Positions 7,501 to 15,009 of a stretch of DNA of 24,374 nt are shown one piece after another (the first letter of the stretch is position 1; each line of letters starts with the position of its first letter). The position numbers were made by a program, and so were the translations under genes. Source of the stretch: CAZCTC01 sp964501335 (GTDB taxonomy: Bacteria; Chloroflexota; Anaerolineae; B4-G1; SLSP01); assembly GCA_964501335.1 (NCBI GenBank), contig CAZCTC010000099.1, positions 1 through 24,374 of the forward strand, in the 5' to 3' direction. Below the pieces are notes generated by a model. That model was not told the origin of the DNA. It saw nothing but the letters and a program-made list of their open reading frames with translations, and searched no databases.

Positions 7501-10500
7501 TTATCGCCAATGCTCGAAGGCGATCTGGCGGATGCGTTTGCGCTGTTGGGTGCGGGCCTGGAGGAGGATGCGGCGGCCCTCTTCGGTGCGGGTGTAGATG
7601 AGGCGGCTGCCGCCGACGTAGTGTTCCCAGTGGCGACCGAGGGCTTCGGCGCGTTCTTTGCGGCCGGCCAGGATATCGGGAACGCGATGGTAGGCGCGCA
7701 AGTCCTCGTTCAGTCCGGCGAAGTGGCGGACCATTCGCCAGATCTGCTGGTAGAGGGGGTTGCGGAAGGTAGTGGTGTCGCGTTCGATGATGTAGCGGAC
7801 ATCGCCCAGGGGGCCCATGACCTGGCGGTAGGCCTCGGCAAAGGTGGCGGCGTCTTCGGGGGAGGCGTAATCGACAAAGACTTCGAGGCTGCCGTCGGGG
7901 GTTTCGACTACGCGGACGTAGTTGTCGTTGAGGTTGCGGCTGACGACGCCGGCGTCGCGTAAGGCGGCCAGCAGGGCGCGGCCGACATCGAGCAGGACGG
8001 CGTCGGCAGGCAGTTCGAGGAAGGTGCGTTTGTAGAGGTGATAGATGTCGCGCGCGTTGTAGATCAGCGTTGCCAGGGCGGCGACGGCGAAGAGGATCGG
8101 CAGGCCGGTGCAGCCGAAGGGGGTAAAGGCCATGATTTGCATGAAGAGGGCCAGGGTGCCGACGATGAGGGAGAAGAAGATCCGCCAGGCCATCATTCTG
8201 AGCGATTCGGTGATGGTGTAGGCGGTGCGGAATTTAAGATCTTCGGGGACGAGGAGGGTGGCGCTGTAGCGGAAGTTGGAGTAGGGAGCGCCGACGGCCC
8301 AGAGGTCGTAGACTTTGTCGCGGCTGCCGACGGCGTTGAGCATGCGTTGGGTATAGCGATGGAAATCGATTTTCTTGAAATTTTTGAAGGCCAGCTCGTC
8401 GTTTAGATTGAGATCGATGTGGGCGATGCCGCGGACGACCTGACCGTCGAGGGTGGGGACCGAGGGCAGATTGGCCATGGCCTGGGTGAGTGTTTTGGGC
8501 AGTTCGATCGTCGGCGTGGTGGGGATGATGATGCCCCAGGTGCGGTTGTGGCGGGCGGTAAAGCGTTTGAGATCGCCGTTGCCTTTGTCGAACTGGCGGC
8601 TGATGCAGACGACATCCCAGTTGTGGGCGACTTTGCGGGGCCAGGCCGAATCAAGGCGGAGGGTGCGGCCGCGCAGCTGTTGGACTCCGGTGCTGGTGGT
8701 GATGGCGGTGAGGTCGATCAGCGTGTTGAGAGTCACGGCATCCCAGCCTTCGCCGAAGATGGCCCGGGTGCCGATCAGGCAGCGGGTCAGCCCTTTTCCC
8801 AGGAAGTCGGTGACCATGGCCACGTAAGTGCGGGAGTTCCAATCGGGGCCGCTGCCGTTGAGGCGGAGGATGGCGGGGGTGTCGGTGGGTTCCCAGCGCC
8901 AGCTGCAATCGGCCTGGCGCTGCGCCAGCCAGTCGGCGATGGCGGGCTCGAGGTCGACCCGGCGGCGGGCATCGATCAAGACGACGTTGCCGGTGACGAG
9001 GATCGGGCCGAGCTTTTCTCCGACGGGGGCGGCGATGAGCTGGCGGAAGACGCGGGCGGCGCTGCCGGCGTCGGGGTTGAGGACATCGTTGAGCCGGCGG
9101 TTGGCCGCGCTGAGCTGTTCGTAGTCGGTGATGACGGCGGCACGGAGGGCGGGGCCGAGGACGTCGATTTCGGCCTGGAGGATGTCGATGACGGCGGCAT
9201 CTTTGGCTTCGGAGAGCGCCAGCACGAGATCGCCGGGCGAGCGGCCATGGCGGATGCCGCTTTCGCTGAGGGTGATGCCGAAGGTGAGCAGGACATCGTG
9301 CAGTTCATGGTAGAGGGCATGCAGGTTGGGATCGGCGCTGATTTTGAGGACTTCCAGGCCGAAGGTTTCGAGGAGGGTCAGCCAGTCGTCCACGGCCAGG
9401 GGCTCGTACATCTCTTCGATCAGGGGCAGGCCGGGGGGGAGCAGGCGGTTATGGGCGAGCATATAGCGGGTGCCGGCGACACAGAAGACCGGGGATTGGT
9501 TGAGCGCCGTTTCAAAGGCGGCGATGGGATCGTGAGGGGCGGTGGATTGGGGCAACGGGAGCAGGCCCAGGCGTTGCTGAAGCCAGGTCTGGAAGATGGG
9601 CGTTTCGGTGATCTTCTGGACGGCCGTTTCAAAGTGGGTCTGGATATTTTTCAGGTAATCCTGTTCGCGGGGGGTGGGTTCGCAGAAATAGACCAGATCA
9701 CGGTAGGGGGCCAGATCGCCTTCTTTGACGACGGCGGGGGTGGGGATTTCAAAATCGACATCGCCGAGGAGCTGGTGGTAGTTTTCGTATTCCTGTTCGT
9801 TTTCGGTAGAGGGCAGGGTGGCGGTCAGGCCGACGATGTTGACGTTGGGCAGCGCTTGAATGAGCGTTTTGAGGATGAAGGCCCAGTAATCGAGGAGGTG
9901 ATGGCATTCGTCGAGGATGATCGTGCCGGTATTTTGAGCGACCAGCCGGTCGATGAGGTCGCGGGCATTGGGATGGAGGAAGGGGCGGCCGTCGAATTTG
10001 CCGCTCCAGAGCAGTTCGCGTTTGATGCGGCGATAGCGGCGGGAGACCTCTTTGCGGAAGGCGGTGGGATTGGCTTCGCGCAGGGCGGTGATGCGTTCCC
10101 GGGCTTCGGCAGGCGTTTCGACTTTACCGTTTTTGAGGAGTTCTTCTTCCCAGCGTTCCAGGGCGATCTGTTCGACGAAGGCGAGGTTTTCGCCGGGGGT
10201 GGAGAGTCCCTGGTAGGTGAGGATGGTGATATCGGCGAGTTTTTGGGGATTGAGACTGCTGTGGGTGTCGATCCAGGCAGGATCGGGGGTGAAGAGGGTC
10301 AGTTTTTCCTGCCACTGGCGCTGGATGGTGGTGGTCGGGGCGAAGACGACGGCGGGCCGGCCCAGGCGGCGGATCAGTTCCAGGCCGACGATGGTTTTCC
10401 CGGAGCCGGGGGGGGCGACGATGTGGTATTGGTGATTCTGGTTGGGATCGGAGAGCTGGCGTTCGACCAGGTCCAGGACCATTTGCTGGTATTTGCGGAA

Positions 10501-10533
10501 GGGATGGCGGAAGGTCAGATCGGCAAAGGGCAT
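7501..10533 (-). CDS. Superfamily 2 DEAD/DEAH-like helicase with two C-terminal membrane segments
   Basis: The 1010-residue protein has SF2 helicase motifs: Walker A APPGSGKT (40-47), DECHH as motif II (208-212), GLTATLP as motif III (235-241), FGEGWD (593-598) and motif VI QLRGRTLRLD (619-628). About 300 residues of insert separate the two RecA lobes (260-560). After the helicase core, residues about 783-803 and 808-827 are hydrophobic and look like two transmembrane helices, followed by a ~180-residue basic C-terminal domain I do not recognise. The ATG at 10533 is chosen because AGGAGGT lies 7 bases upstream; an in-frame ATG at 10647 has no such site and lies upstream of the likely promoter. 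A nucleic-acid motor at the membrane is unusual. A role in defence or nucleic-acid handling is inference only. Confidence 0.85.
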   Translation of the reverse strand: MPFADLTFRHPFRKYQQMVLDLVERQLSDPNQNHQYHIVAPPGSGKTIVGLELIRRLGRPAVVFAPTTTIQRQWQEKLTLFTPDPAWIDTHSSLNPQKLADITILTYQGLSTPGENLAFVEQIALERWEEELLKNGKVETPAEARERITALREANPTAFRKEVSRRYRRIKRELLWSGKFDGRPFLHPNARDLIDRLVAQNTGTIILDECHHLLDYWAFILKTLIQALPNVNIVGLTATLPSTENEQEYENYHQLLGDVDFEIPTPAVVKEGDLAPYRDLVYFCEPTPREQDYLKNIQTHFETAVQKITETPIFQTWLQQRLGLLPLPQSTAPHDPIAAFETALNQSPVFCVAGTRYMLAHNRLLPPGLPLIEEMYEPLAVDDWLTLLETFGLEVLKISADPNLHALYHELHDVLLTFGITLSESGIRHGRSPGDLVLALSEAKDAAVIDILQAEIDVLGPALRAAVITDYEQLSAANRRLNDVLNPDAGSAARVFRQLIAAPVGEKLGPILVTGNVVLIDARRRVDLEPAIADWLAQRQADCSWRWEPTDTPAILRLNGSGPDWNSRTYVAMVTDFLGKGLTRCLIGTRAIFGEGWDAVTLNTLIDLTAITTSTGVQQLRGRTLRLDSAWPRKVAHNWDVVCISRQFDKGNGDLKRFTARHNRTWGIIIPTTPTIELPKTLTQAMANLPSVPTLDGQVVRGIAHIDLNLNDELAFKNFKKIDFHRYTQRMLNAVGSRDKVYDLWAVGAPYSNFRYSATLLVPEDLKFRTAYTITESLRMMAWRIFFSLIVGTLALFMQIMAFTPFGCTGLPILFAVAALATLIYNARDIYHLYKRTFLELPADAVLLDVGRALLAALRDAGVVSRNLNDNYVRVVETPDGSLEVFVDYASPEDAATFAEAYRQVMGPLGDVRYIIERDTTTFRNPLYQQIWRMVRHFAGLNEDLRAYHRVPDILAGRKERAEALGRHWEHYVGGSRLIYTRTEEGRRILLQARTQQRKRIRQIAFEHWR

Positions 10534-10620
10534 GGCGGAGACCTCCTGTTTTTGTAGGGAAAATGGAAAATGGAAGATTGGTATTGTTAAGGACAGGGGT
10601 ATTGTATCACAGATGGGGCG
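10527..10620 (-). promoter_or_regulatory. Helicase promoter (extended -10) and ribosome binding site
   Basis: On the minus strand TGATACAAT (10619-10611) is an extended -10 (TGn plus TACAAT, 5 of 6). No good -35 is present, as is usual for extended -10 promoters. Transcription would begin near 10604, giving a ~70-base leader that contains AGGAGGT 7 bases before the ATG at 10533. Confidence 0.5.
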
Positions 10621-10628
10621 GGCCGGAA

Positions 10629-10756
10629 TTTCAGGACAGAAGGCCATGCGGGGGGCGGCACCCTGAAGGATGAAAATTCAGCGGAAGTAGACAGCAGCAA
10701 GTAGACAGTAGACAGCCCGTGTTGTCGGGACGGCTCTGGAAAAAGGCTATGTTTTG
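10629..10756 (+). repeat. Dispersed composite repeat, copy 1 (modules F, A and start of B)
   Basis: Module F (10629-10684; TTTCAGGACAGAAGG through GGATGAAAATTCAG) matches 24286-24342. It runs straight into module A, four heptanucleotide units at 10686-10713 (AGTAGAC, AGCAGCA, AGTAGAC, AGTAGAC) plus AGCC. Then follows a GTTGTCGGGACGG spacer and the first part of module B (GGCTCTGGAAAAAGGCTATG), which is interrupted by the inverted-repeat element at 10762-10866. Confidence 0.75.
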
Positions 10757-10761
10757 GCGCT

Positions 10762-10866
10762 GGCCCCCTCCCTAATCCCTCCCCCATGCGGTTGTGAAGG
10801 CGCAACGCGCTTCCAGGAGATTCGTGGCGAAGATGCGCCGCCGGCATGGGGATGAGGGGGAGGGGC
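10762..10866. repeat. Inverted-repeat element interrupting a repeat copy
   Basis: A pyrimidine-rich arm (10762-10789, ending CCCCATGC) pairs imperfectly with a purine-rich arm (10844-10866, starting GCATGGGGATGAGGGGG). The centre holds GCGCAACGCGC and a GATGCGCCGCC stretch. It splits a repeat copy: a B-module start is seen on both sides (10733-10752 and about 10889-10902). That fits an insertion with duplication of flanking sequence. Confidence 0.5.
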
Positions 10867-10906
10867 TCAGAGAGTGTCGCCGGGAGGGATCTGGAAAAGG
10901 CCAAAG

Positions 10907-11105
10907 AAAGTAGACCGTAGCAAGTAGACAGTAGACAGCCTGCGTTGCCGGGGCGGCTCTGGAAAAAGGCTATGTTTTCGGCGGCTTTCTGAAGTCGCCG
11001 AAAACATAAACTAAAAAACTCTCTCTCCCTATCCAGCGCGGCGTATCTTACGGGATAAGTGCCAGATGCGGGACGTTACAAGGCCCGGTTATTTTCAAGA
11101 CAGGT
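10907..11105 (+). repeat. Dispersed composite repeat, copy 2 (modules A, B, E)
   Basis: Module A is four heptamers at 10909-10936 (AGTAGAC, CGTAGCA, AGTAGAC, AGTAGAC) plus AGCC. Module B (10953-11028) contains CTGGAAAAAGGC and a hairpin at 10971-11008, with near-perfect 15-bp arms around a TTTCTGAA loop. Module E (11036-11080) holds GCGCGGCGTATCTTACGG and TGCGGGACGTTACAA. A short F-like piece (TTATTTTCAAGACAGG) ends the copy. It occupies most of the divergent gap between the helicase and amylase genes (10534-11179), which has no gene. Confidence 0.8.
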
Positions 11106-11127
11106 TTCTCAAGGGGATAAGTTGAAT

Positions 11128-11179
11128 TAAAATAAGGCCCGGAAGAGACGGAGAATCGACGAGCAGGAGGATGACGCAG
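11128..11179 (+). promoter_or_regulatory. Amylase upstream site: weak -10 and ribosome binding site
   Basis: TAAAAT at 11128-11133 is a possible -10, but the -35 region (TTTCTC, 11105-11110) is poor. AGGAGG at 11165-11170 lies 9 bases before the ATG at 11180 and directly abuts an in-frame ATG at 11171, so the former is the better start. Confidence 0.35.
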
Positions 11180-12901
11180 ATGAGAAAGATGCGGTTGGGG
11201 CTTTTGGTATTGGTGGCTCTCTCTTTGATTGGATGTACCGGGCGGAGGGCTGGGGCTCCTTTGGTAGTGCCGACTGTCGCTCCGACAGCGGCACCGGCAA
11301 TAACGGCGATGCCGGAGGCTGTCTCTACGCCGACGGCGGCGGTCACGCCAGAGAAGGCGGCATCGACGGTGTGGTGGAACGACGCGGTTTTCTATGAGAT
11401 CTTTGTGCGTTCGTTTTACGACAGCAACGGCGATGGGGTGGGTGATCTGAAAGGGTTGACGGCGAAGCTGGACTATCTCAATGATGGTGATCCGGTCACG
11501 ACACAGGATTTGGGGGTGACGGCGCTCTGGCTGATGCCGATTGCCGAGTCTCCCAGCTATCACGGTTACGATGTGGTGGATTACTATCAGGTGGATCAGG
11601 AGTATGGGACGGCGGAAGATTTCCATATCTTGATGGATGAGGCGCACAAGCGGGGTATTCGGGTGATTGTCGATCTGGTGCTGAATCACACCTCCAGCCA
11701 GAACCCCTGGTTTATCGAAAGTCGCGACGGGTTGACGGCTGAGAAGCGCGATTGGTATGTTTGGAAGGATCAGGATCCGGGGATGGTGGGGCCGAACGCT
11801 CAGCGTTTATGGTATTCCACTGATTCGGGCTGGTATTATGCCTATTTCTGGTCGGAGATGCCGGATCTGAATTACACCAATCCCGAAGTGACGGCTGAGG
11901 CGGACAAGATTGCCCGTTACTGGTTGGAAGAGATGGGGGTGGACGGTTTCCGGATGGATGCCGTGCGTTATCTGGTCGAAGAGGATCTGGACCAGCCCCG
12001 ACCCAAGATCCAGAGCACGGCGTCGAATTTTGCCTGGCTGGTGCAGTTTCGGCAGTCTTGCCATGAGATCAAGCCGGATGCACTGACGGTGGGGGAGGCC
12101 TGGGCCGATTCGGATGAGGTGGCGCATTATATCAAGAACGGCTCCCTGGATCTGGCCTTTGAATTCACCCTGGCCGACAGTATTCTGGAGGCGGTCAACG
12201 GCGGGTCGGCGGCGACCTTGCGGATTGTGCTGGGGCAGATCCAGCAACTTTATCCGCAGGGAGGTTATGCTACCTTCCTTACCAATCACGATCAGAATCG
12301 GGTGATGGATCAGGTGATGAACGATCCCGAGCGGGCGCGGCTGGCGGCGGTGACCTATTTGACGTTGCCGGGCGTGCCTTTCATCTATTATGGCGAAGAG
12401 ATCGGGATGACGGGGAGCAAGCCTGATGAGTTGATCCGCACGCCGATGCAGTGGGATGGGGGCGAGGGGGCGGGATTTACCGAGGGGAAGCCCTGGGAAG
12501 CGGTCAATGGGGACTATGAGACGGTCAATGTGGCGGCGGCGGAGAAAGCGGCGGATTCTTTGTGGACGCTTTACCGCCAGCTGGTGCAGTGGCGGTTGGA
12601 GTATGCCTCGCTGCGCAGCGGTTCTTTGACGCTGGCGGAGAGCGGTGTGGAAAGTGTGATGGGCTATCTGCGGGCCGGGGAGTCGGAGTCGGTGGTGGTG
12701 GCGTTGAATTACGGGTTGAAGGCGCAGCCGGTGGCGTTGAGCTGGAAGAAATCGGCGCTGGCTGCCGGAACGTATACGGTCCAGGATCTGGTGAGCGGGA
12801 AGACGCTGCCGGAGTTGACGGTGGGGGCCGATGGGAGTGTGACGGATTGGGCGTTGCCGGAGTTGGGGGAGCAGCAGTTTATGGTTTTGGTGCTGAAATA
12901 A
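11180..12901 (+). CDS. Lipoprotein alpha-amylase family (GH13) glycoside hydrolase
   Basis: The 573-residue protein starts with a lipoprotein signal (MRKMRLGLLVLVALSLIGC, lipobox LIGC, C19). A Pro/Thr/Ala linker (about 20-62) follows, then a GH13 barrel. All four GH13 regions are visible: DLVLNH (165-170), GFRMDAVRY with nucleophile D260, TVGEAW with acid/base E306, and TNHDQNR with D371. A C-terminal beta domain ends the protein. It should be anchored outside the membrane and cleave alpha-glucans or maltodextrins; the precise linkage preference is not evident. AGGAGG supports the ATG at 11180. It stands alone, with repeat-filled spaces on both sides and no sugar transporter in the window. 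Confidence 0.92.
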   Translation: MRKMRLGLLVLVALSLIGCTGRRAGAPLVVPTVAPTAAPAITAMPEAVSTPTAAVTPEKAASTVWWNDAVFYEIFVRSFYDSNGDGVGDLKGLTAKLDYLNDGDPVTTQDLGVTALWLMPIAESPSYHGYDVVDYYQVDQEYGTAEDFHILMDEAHKRGIRVIVDLVLNHTSSQNPWFIESRDGLTAEKRDWYVWKDQDPGMVGPNAQRLWYSTDSGWYYAYFWSEMPDLNYTNPEVTAEADKIARYWLEEMGVDGFRMDAVRYLVEEDLDQPRPKIQSTASNFAWLVQFRQSCHEIKPDALTVGEAWADSDEVAHYIKNGSLDLAFEFTLADSILEAVNGGSAATLRIVLGQIQQLYPQGGYATFLTNHDQNRVMDQVMNDPERARLAAVTYLTLPGVPFIYYGEEIGMTGSKPDELIRTPMQWDGGEGAGFTEGKPWEAVNGDYETVNVAAAEKAADSLWTLYRQLVQWRLEYASLRSGSLTLAESGVESVMGYLRAGESESVVVALNYGLKAQPVALSWKKSALAAGTYTVQDLVSGKTLPELTVGADGSVTDWALPELGEQQFMVLVLK

Positions 12902-12960
12902 TTTGAGGTGCCATCTCGATAAATCCAGCCTGTTATTCGAGGTCAGCTGCATGCTATCAG
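12902..12960 (+). other. Short 3' region after the amylase gene
   Basis: I see no hairpin terminator or gene here; the composite repeat begins at about 12961. Confidence 0.3.
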
Positions 12961-13128
12961 GAAGTAGACAGTAGCAAGTAGACAGTAGACAGCCTGTGTC
13001 GTTGGGGTAGTTCTGGAAAAAACCATGTTTTCTCGCGCATTCTGATGCGTGAGAAAACATCAACAAAAGACCCTCTCCCCTTCTTGCGCGGAGCATTTTA
13101 CGGAGAAGGTGTCAGGTGCGGGACGTGA
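12961..13128 (+). repeat. Dispersed composite repeat, copy 3 (modules A, B, E)
   Basis: Module A is four heptamers at 12963-12990 plus AGCC, then a GTCGTTGGGGTAG spacer. Module B has TTCTGGAAAAAACC and a hairpin at 13025-13060 with 16-bp arms, one G-T type mismatch, and a TCTG loop. Compared with copy 2 the stem sequence differs on both sides in a compensating way (TCTCGCGC against TTCGGCGG). Module E (13085-13128) has GCGCGGAGCATTTTACGG and TGCGGGACGTGAAAA. Module order matches copy 2. Confidence 0.8.
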
Positions 13129-13146
13129 AAAACGATCTGTGCGGTT

Positions 13147-13295
13147 GTTCATGGGCGTGTAGTAAAAACGGTGTTGCGCCCCGCAACAAGTGCCTTCATG
13201 GTTAAAAGTCGACGAGCTGGAGGGGGAGAGAACTTTTTTTGTTTGTGTTTTCGCAGGCTTTCCCAATCCCGCGAAAACACAGGTTTTTTCTTCCG
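13147..13295 (+). repeat. Dispersed repeat, C module plus hairpin, copy 1
   Basis: Bases 13147-13240 align by eye with 20704-20800: shared GTTCATG, TAAAAAC, TTCATGGT, AAAAG, CGACG and GGGGGAGAG blocks. A hairpin follows at the same relative place (GTGTTTTCGC 13245-13254, GCGAAAACAC 13271-13280), then a T-rich GGTTTTTTCTTCC tail like those at 20840-20849 and 24209-24223. The region 12902-13447 holds these repeats and the promoter below, and no gene. Confidence 0.65.
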
Positions 13296-13312
13296 CAAAA
13301 AAAGCGGCCGAC

Positions 13313-13447
13313 TTGCGAAAAGTGGGCTCTTGGGTATAGTTAATAACAGTTTATGTTTTTGATTTGTCGATGCAGTTTCGTGCCTTTGTGCGGCGGCTGT
13401 CGGACAGAGGTAGAAGCTAGTTTGAGTCATTGCAGCGGAGTTGAAGT
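13313..13447 (+). promoter_or_regulatory. Promoter and ~100-base leader of the cold-shock-domain gene
   Basis: TTGCGA (13313-13318) and TATAGT (13335-13340) are spaced by 16 bases. Transcription would start near 13347, leaving a ~100-base leader before the ATG at 13448, which has GGAG 7 bases upstream. Long structured leaders are common in cold-shock genes; whether this one is regulatory is unknown. Confidence 0.45.
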
Positions 13448-13807
13448 ATGTCGTATCGTGATGAATGGGTAACGTGTGATCAGTGTGGTCGTCAGTTTGT
13501 CTTCCCGATTGAAGATCAACGACGACAGGCCGGGTTGGGGTTTGAAATCGAGAAGCCTGACCTTTGCCCGCAATGCCGGCAGGCCGTGCCGCCCCGTCCG
13601 GGATTGCAGCCGGGATTTGTGAAGTGGTATCAGGAGGATAAGGCCTTCGGCTTTATTACTCAGCGCGACGGGAGCGAAATTTTCTTCCATCGCAGCGGCG
13701 TGGAAGGCGATCCGGTCCAGGTGTTGGTGGAAAATGCGCCGGTCTGGTATGAGGTCAAGGCGACCGACCGGGGGCCTCAGGCCGTCAACGTTCACTATCG
13801 GGCTTAA
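13448..13807 (+). CDS. Zinc-ribbon and cold-shock-domain fusion protein
   Basis: The 119-residue protein joins two small domains. The N-terminal half has C10-x2-C13 and C40-x2-C43, a zinc ribbon with WVTCDQCGRQFVF, like the trcl-type probable zinc ribbons. The C-terminal half (about 55-119) is a cold-shock domain with GFVKWYQEDKAFGFI (RNP1-like) and EIFFHRSGV (RNP2-like), expected to bind single-stranded RNA or DNA. It probably acts as a cytoplasmic nucleic-acid chaperone. The next gene starts 13 bases after its stop, so the two may share a transcript. The long leader suggests post-transcriptional control, which is inference. Confidence 0.88.
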   Translation: MSYRDEWVTCDQCGRQFVFPIEDQRRQAGLGFEIEKPDLCPQCRQAVPPRPGLQPGFVKWYQEDKAFGFITQRDGSEIFFHRSGVEGDPVQVLVENAPVWYEVKATDRGPQAVNVHYRA

Positions 13808-13819
13808 GGTAAGGCGCTG

Positions 13820-14953
13820 TTGCGAATTGCGCTAAGCGGTTGGTTTTGGGATCGACCGGAGACCGGCAGCGGGCAGTACTTACGGCGGCTGGTCGAGGTT
13901 TTGCCAGAGATCGCTCCGGAGGTTGAGTTTTTACTCTGTTTACCCCCGGAGCGATTGTCGGCAGGTGAAATCTCAACGGTGAAGATGGTCCCGGTGGCGG
14001 CGCCCCGGGGCAATGTGGGTAAGTTGATCTGGGAGCAGGTGTTGTTGCCGCGGGCGGTGAGCCGATTGCGGGCGGATCTGCTCCACATTCCTTATTGGGC
14101 GCCGGCGGCGCTTTCTTCCTGCCCTCAAGTGGTGACGATTCACGATATTATTCCGGCGTTGTTGCCGGCTTACCGGGGCGGGGCCGCGGTGCGTTTTTAC
14201 ACGGCATTGGTCAGTGCGACGAGCCGGGGGGCGGCTCAGGTCCTTACCGATTCGGAGGCTGCACGGGGGGATATTTTGCGGGTGCTGGGGTTGCCTCCGG
14301 AACGGGTACGGGCTATTTTGCTGGCTGCTGATCCGGCTTATCATCCTGAACCGACCCCCGCTGATCAGGCGGTGCTGGCGCGATATCAATTAACGCCGGG
14401 GTATGTGCTTTATTTGGGCGGGTTCGATCGCCGCAAGAATCTGGAGACTGGGGCGGCGGTGATGGCCCGGGTGCAGCAAGGTCTGGCGGAGGATGCGCGC
14501 TTTGTGATTGCCGGGCGGCTGCCGGCTCAGGATAGTTCGTTTGCTCCCGATCCACGCCGGTTGTTGCGAGCGGCCGGCATGCATCCGGATACGGTGAGTT
14601 TTTTGGGAATGGTTCCAGAGGCCGATAAGCCGGCTTTGTATCGGGGGGCCCGGGTTTTTCTCTATCCCAGCCGGTACGAGGGGTTTGGTTTGCCGGCCCT
14701 GGAGGCGCTGGCCTGTGGAACGCCGGTGGTCGGCAGTCAGGCCTCCAGTATTCCGGAGGTGGTGGGGGCCGGAGGGGTGTTGACCGATCCCGACGATGCG
14801 GCGGGGATGGCGGGGGCGGTGTTGCACTTGCTGGTTGACGATGCGTTTTACACGGAGTTGCGCCGGGAGGGATTGGCTCAGGCGAGCCGCTTTTCCTGGA
14901 AGGCGACGGCGCGGGCGACGTGGGCTGTTTATCAGGCTGTCATCGGGCATTGA
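13820..14953 (+). CDS. Glycosyltransferase family 4 (GT-B fold)
   Basis: The 377-residue protein is a group 1 glycosyltransferase. The N-terminal lobe starts RIALSGWFWDRPETGSGQYL and contains VTIHDIIPALLP. The C-terminal lobe has YVLYLGGFDRRKN and the sugar-nucleotide site FLYPSRYEGFGLPALEA (E-x7-E type), then CGTPVVGSQASSIPEV. It should transfer a sugar from a nucleotide donor to a lipid or glycan acceptor at the membrane's inner face. The start is TTG at 13820 with AAGGT about 9 bases upstream. It follows the cold-shock gene closely. The acceptor and donor cannot be assigned from the sequence. Confidence 0.9.
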   Translation: MRIALSGWFWDRPETGSGQYLRRLVEVLPEIAPEVEFLLCLPPERLSAGEISTVKMVPVAAPRGNVGKLIWEQVLLPRAVSRLRADLLHIPYWAPAALSSCPQVVTIHDIIPALLPAYRGGAAVRFYTALVSATSRGAAQVLTDSEAARGDILRVLGLPPERVRAILLAADPAYHPEPTPADQAVLARYQLTPGYVLYLGGFDRRKNLETGAAVMARVQQGLAEDARFVIAGRLPAQDSSFAPDPRRLLRAAGMHPDTVSFLGMVPEADKPALYRGARVFLYPSRYEGFGLPALEALACGTPVVGSQASSIPEVVGAGGVLTDPDDAAGMAGAVLHLLVDDAFYTELRREGLAQASRFSWKATARATWAVYQAVIGH

Positions 14954-14993
14954 CCCGGGAGACCGGGCTTAACCTGCGGTAATTTTTAGCCTG

Positions 14994-15009
14994 TGTTATA
15001 ATAAATGCC
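14994..15009 (+). promoter_or_regulatory. Extended -10 promoter predicting a leaderless transcript
   Basis: TGTTATAAT (14994-15002) is a perfect TGn-TATAAT extended -10. The expected start of transcription, about 7 bases downstream, falls on or next to the A of the ATG at 15010. There is no Shine-Dalgarno sequence before that ATG, consistent with a leaderless mRNA. Confidence 0.6.

Noticed and set aside
5216..7597. 793-codon open frame on the plus strand
   Set aside because: It is antisense to iorA over nearly its whole length and runs into the inverted-repeat element. Its translation is low-complexity Gly/Asp/Ala-rich with no domain, a side effect of high GC codon usage.
8419..10557. 712-codon open frame on the plus strand
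   Set aside because: Antisense to the helicase, which has intact motifs; the translation is Gly/Glu/Asp-rich with no recognisable domain.
10587..10904. 105-codon minus-strand frame upstream of the helicase
   Set aside because: It translates repeat modules and the inverted-repeat element; no homology signal is visible.
10686..10940. CRISPR-like array
   Set aside because: The AGTAGAC units are 7 bases and adjacent, without regular unique spacers, and no cas gene is present.
11807..13096. 429-codon minus-strand open frame
   Set aside because: Antisense to the amylase and into repeat sequence; Arg/His-rich without motifs.
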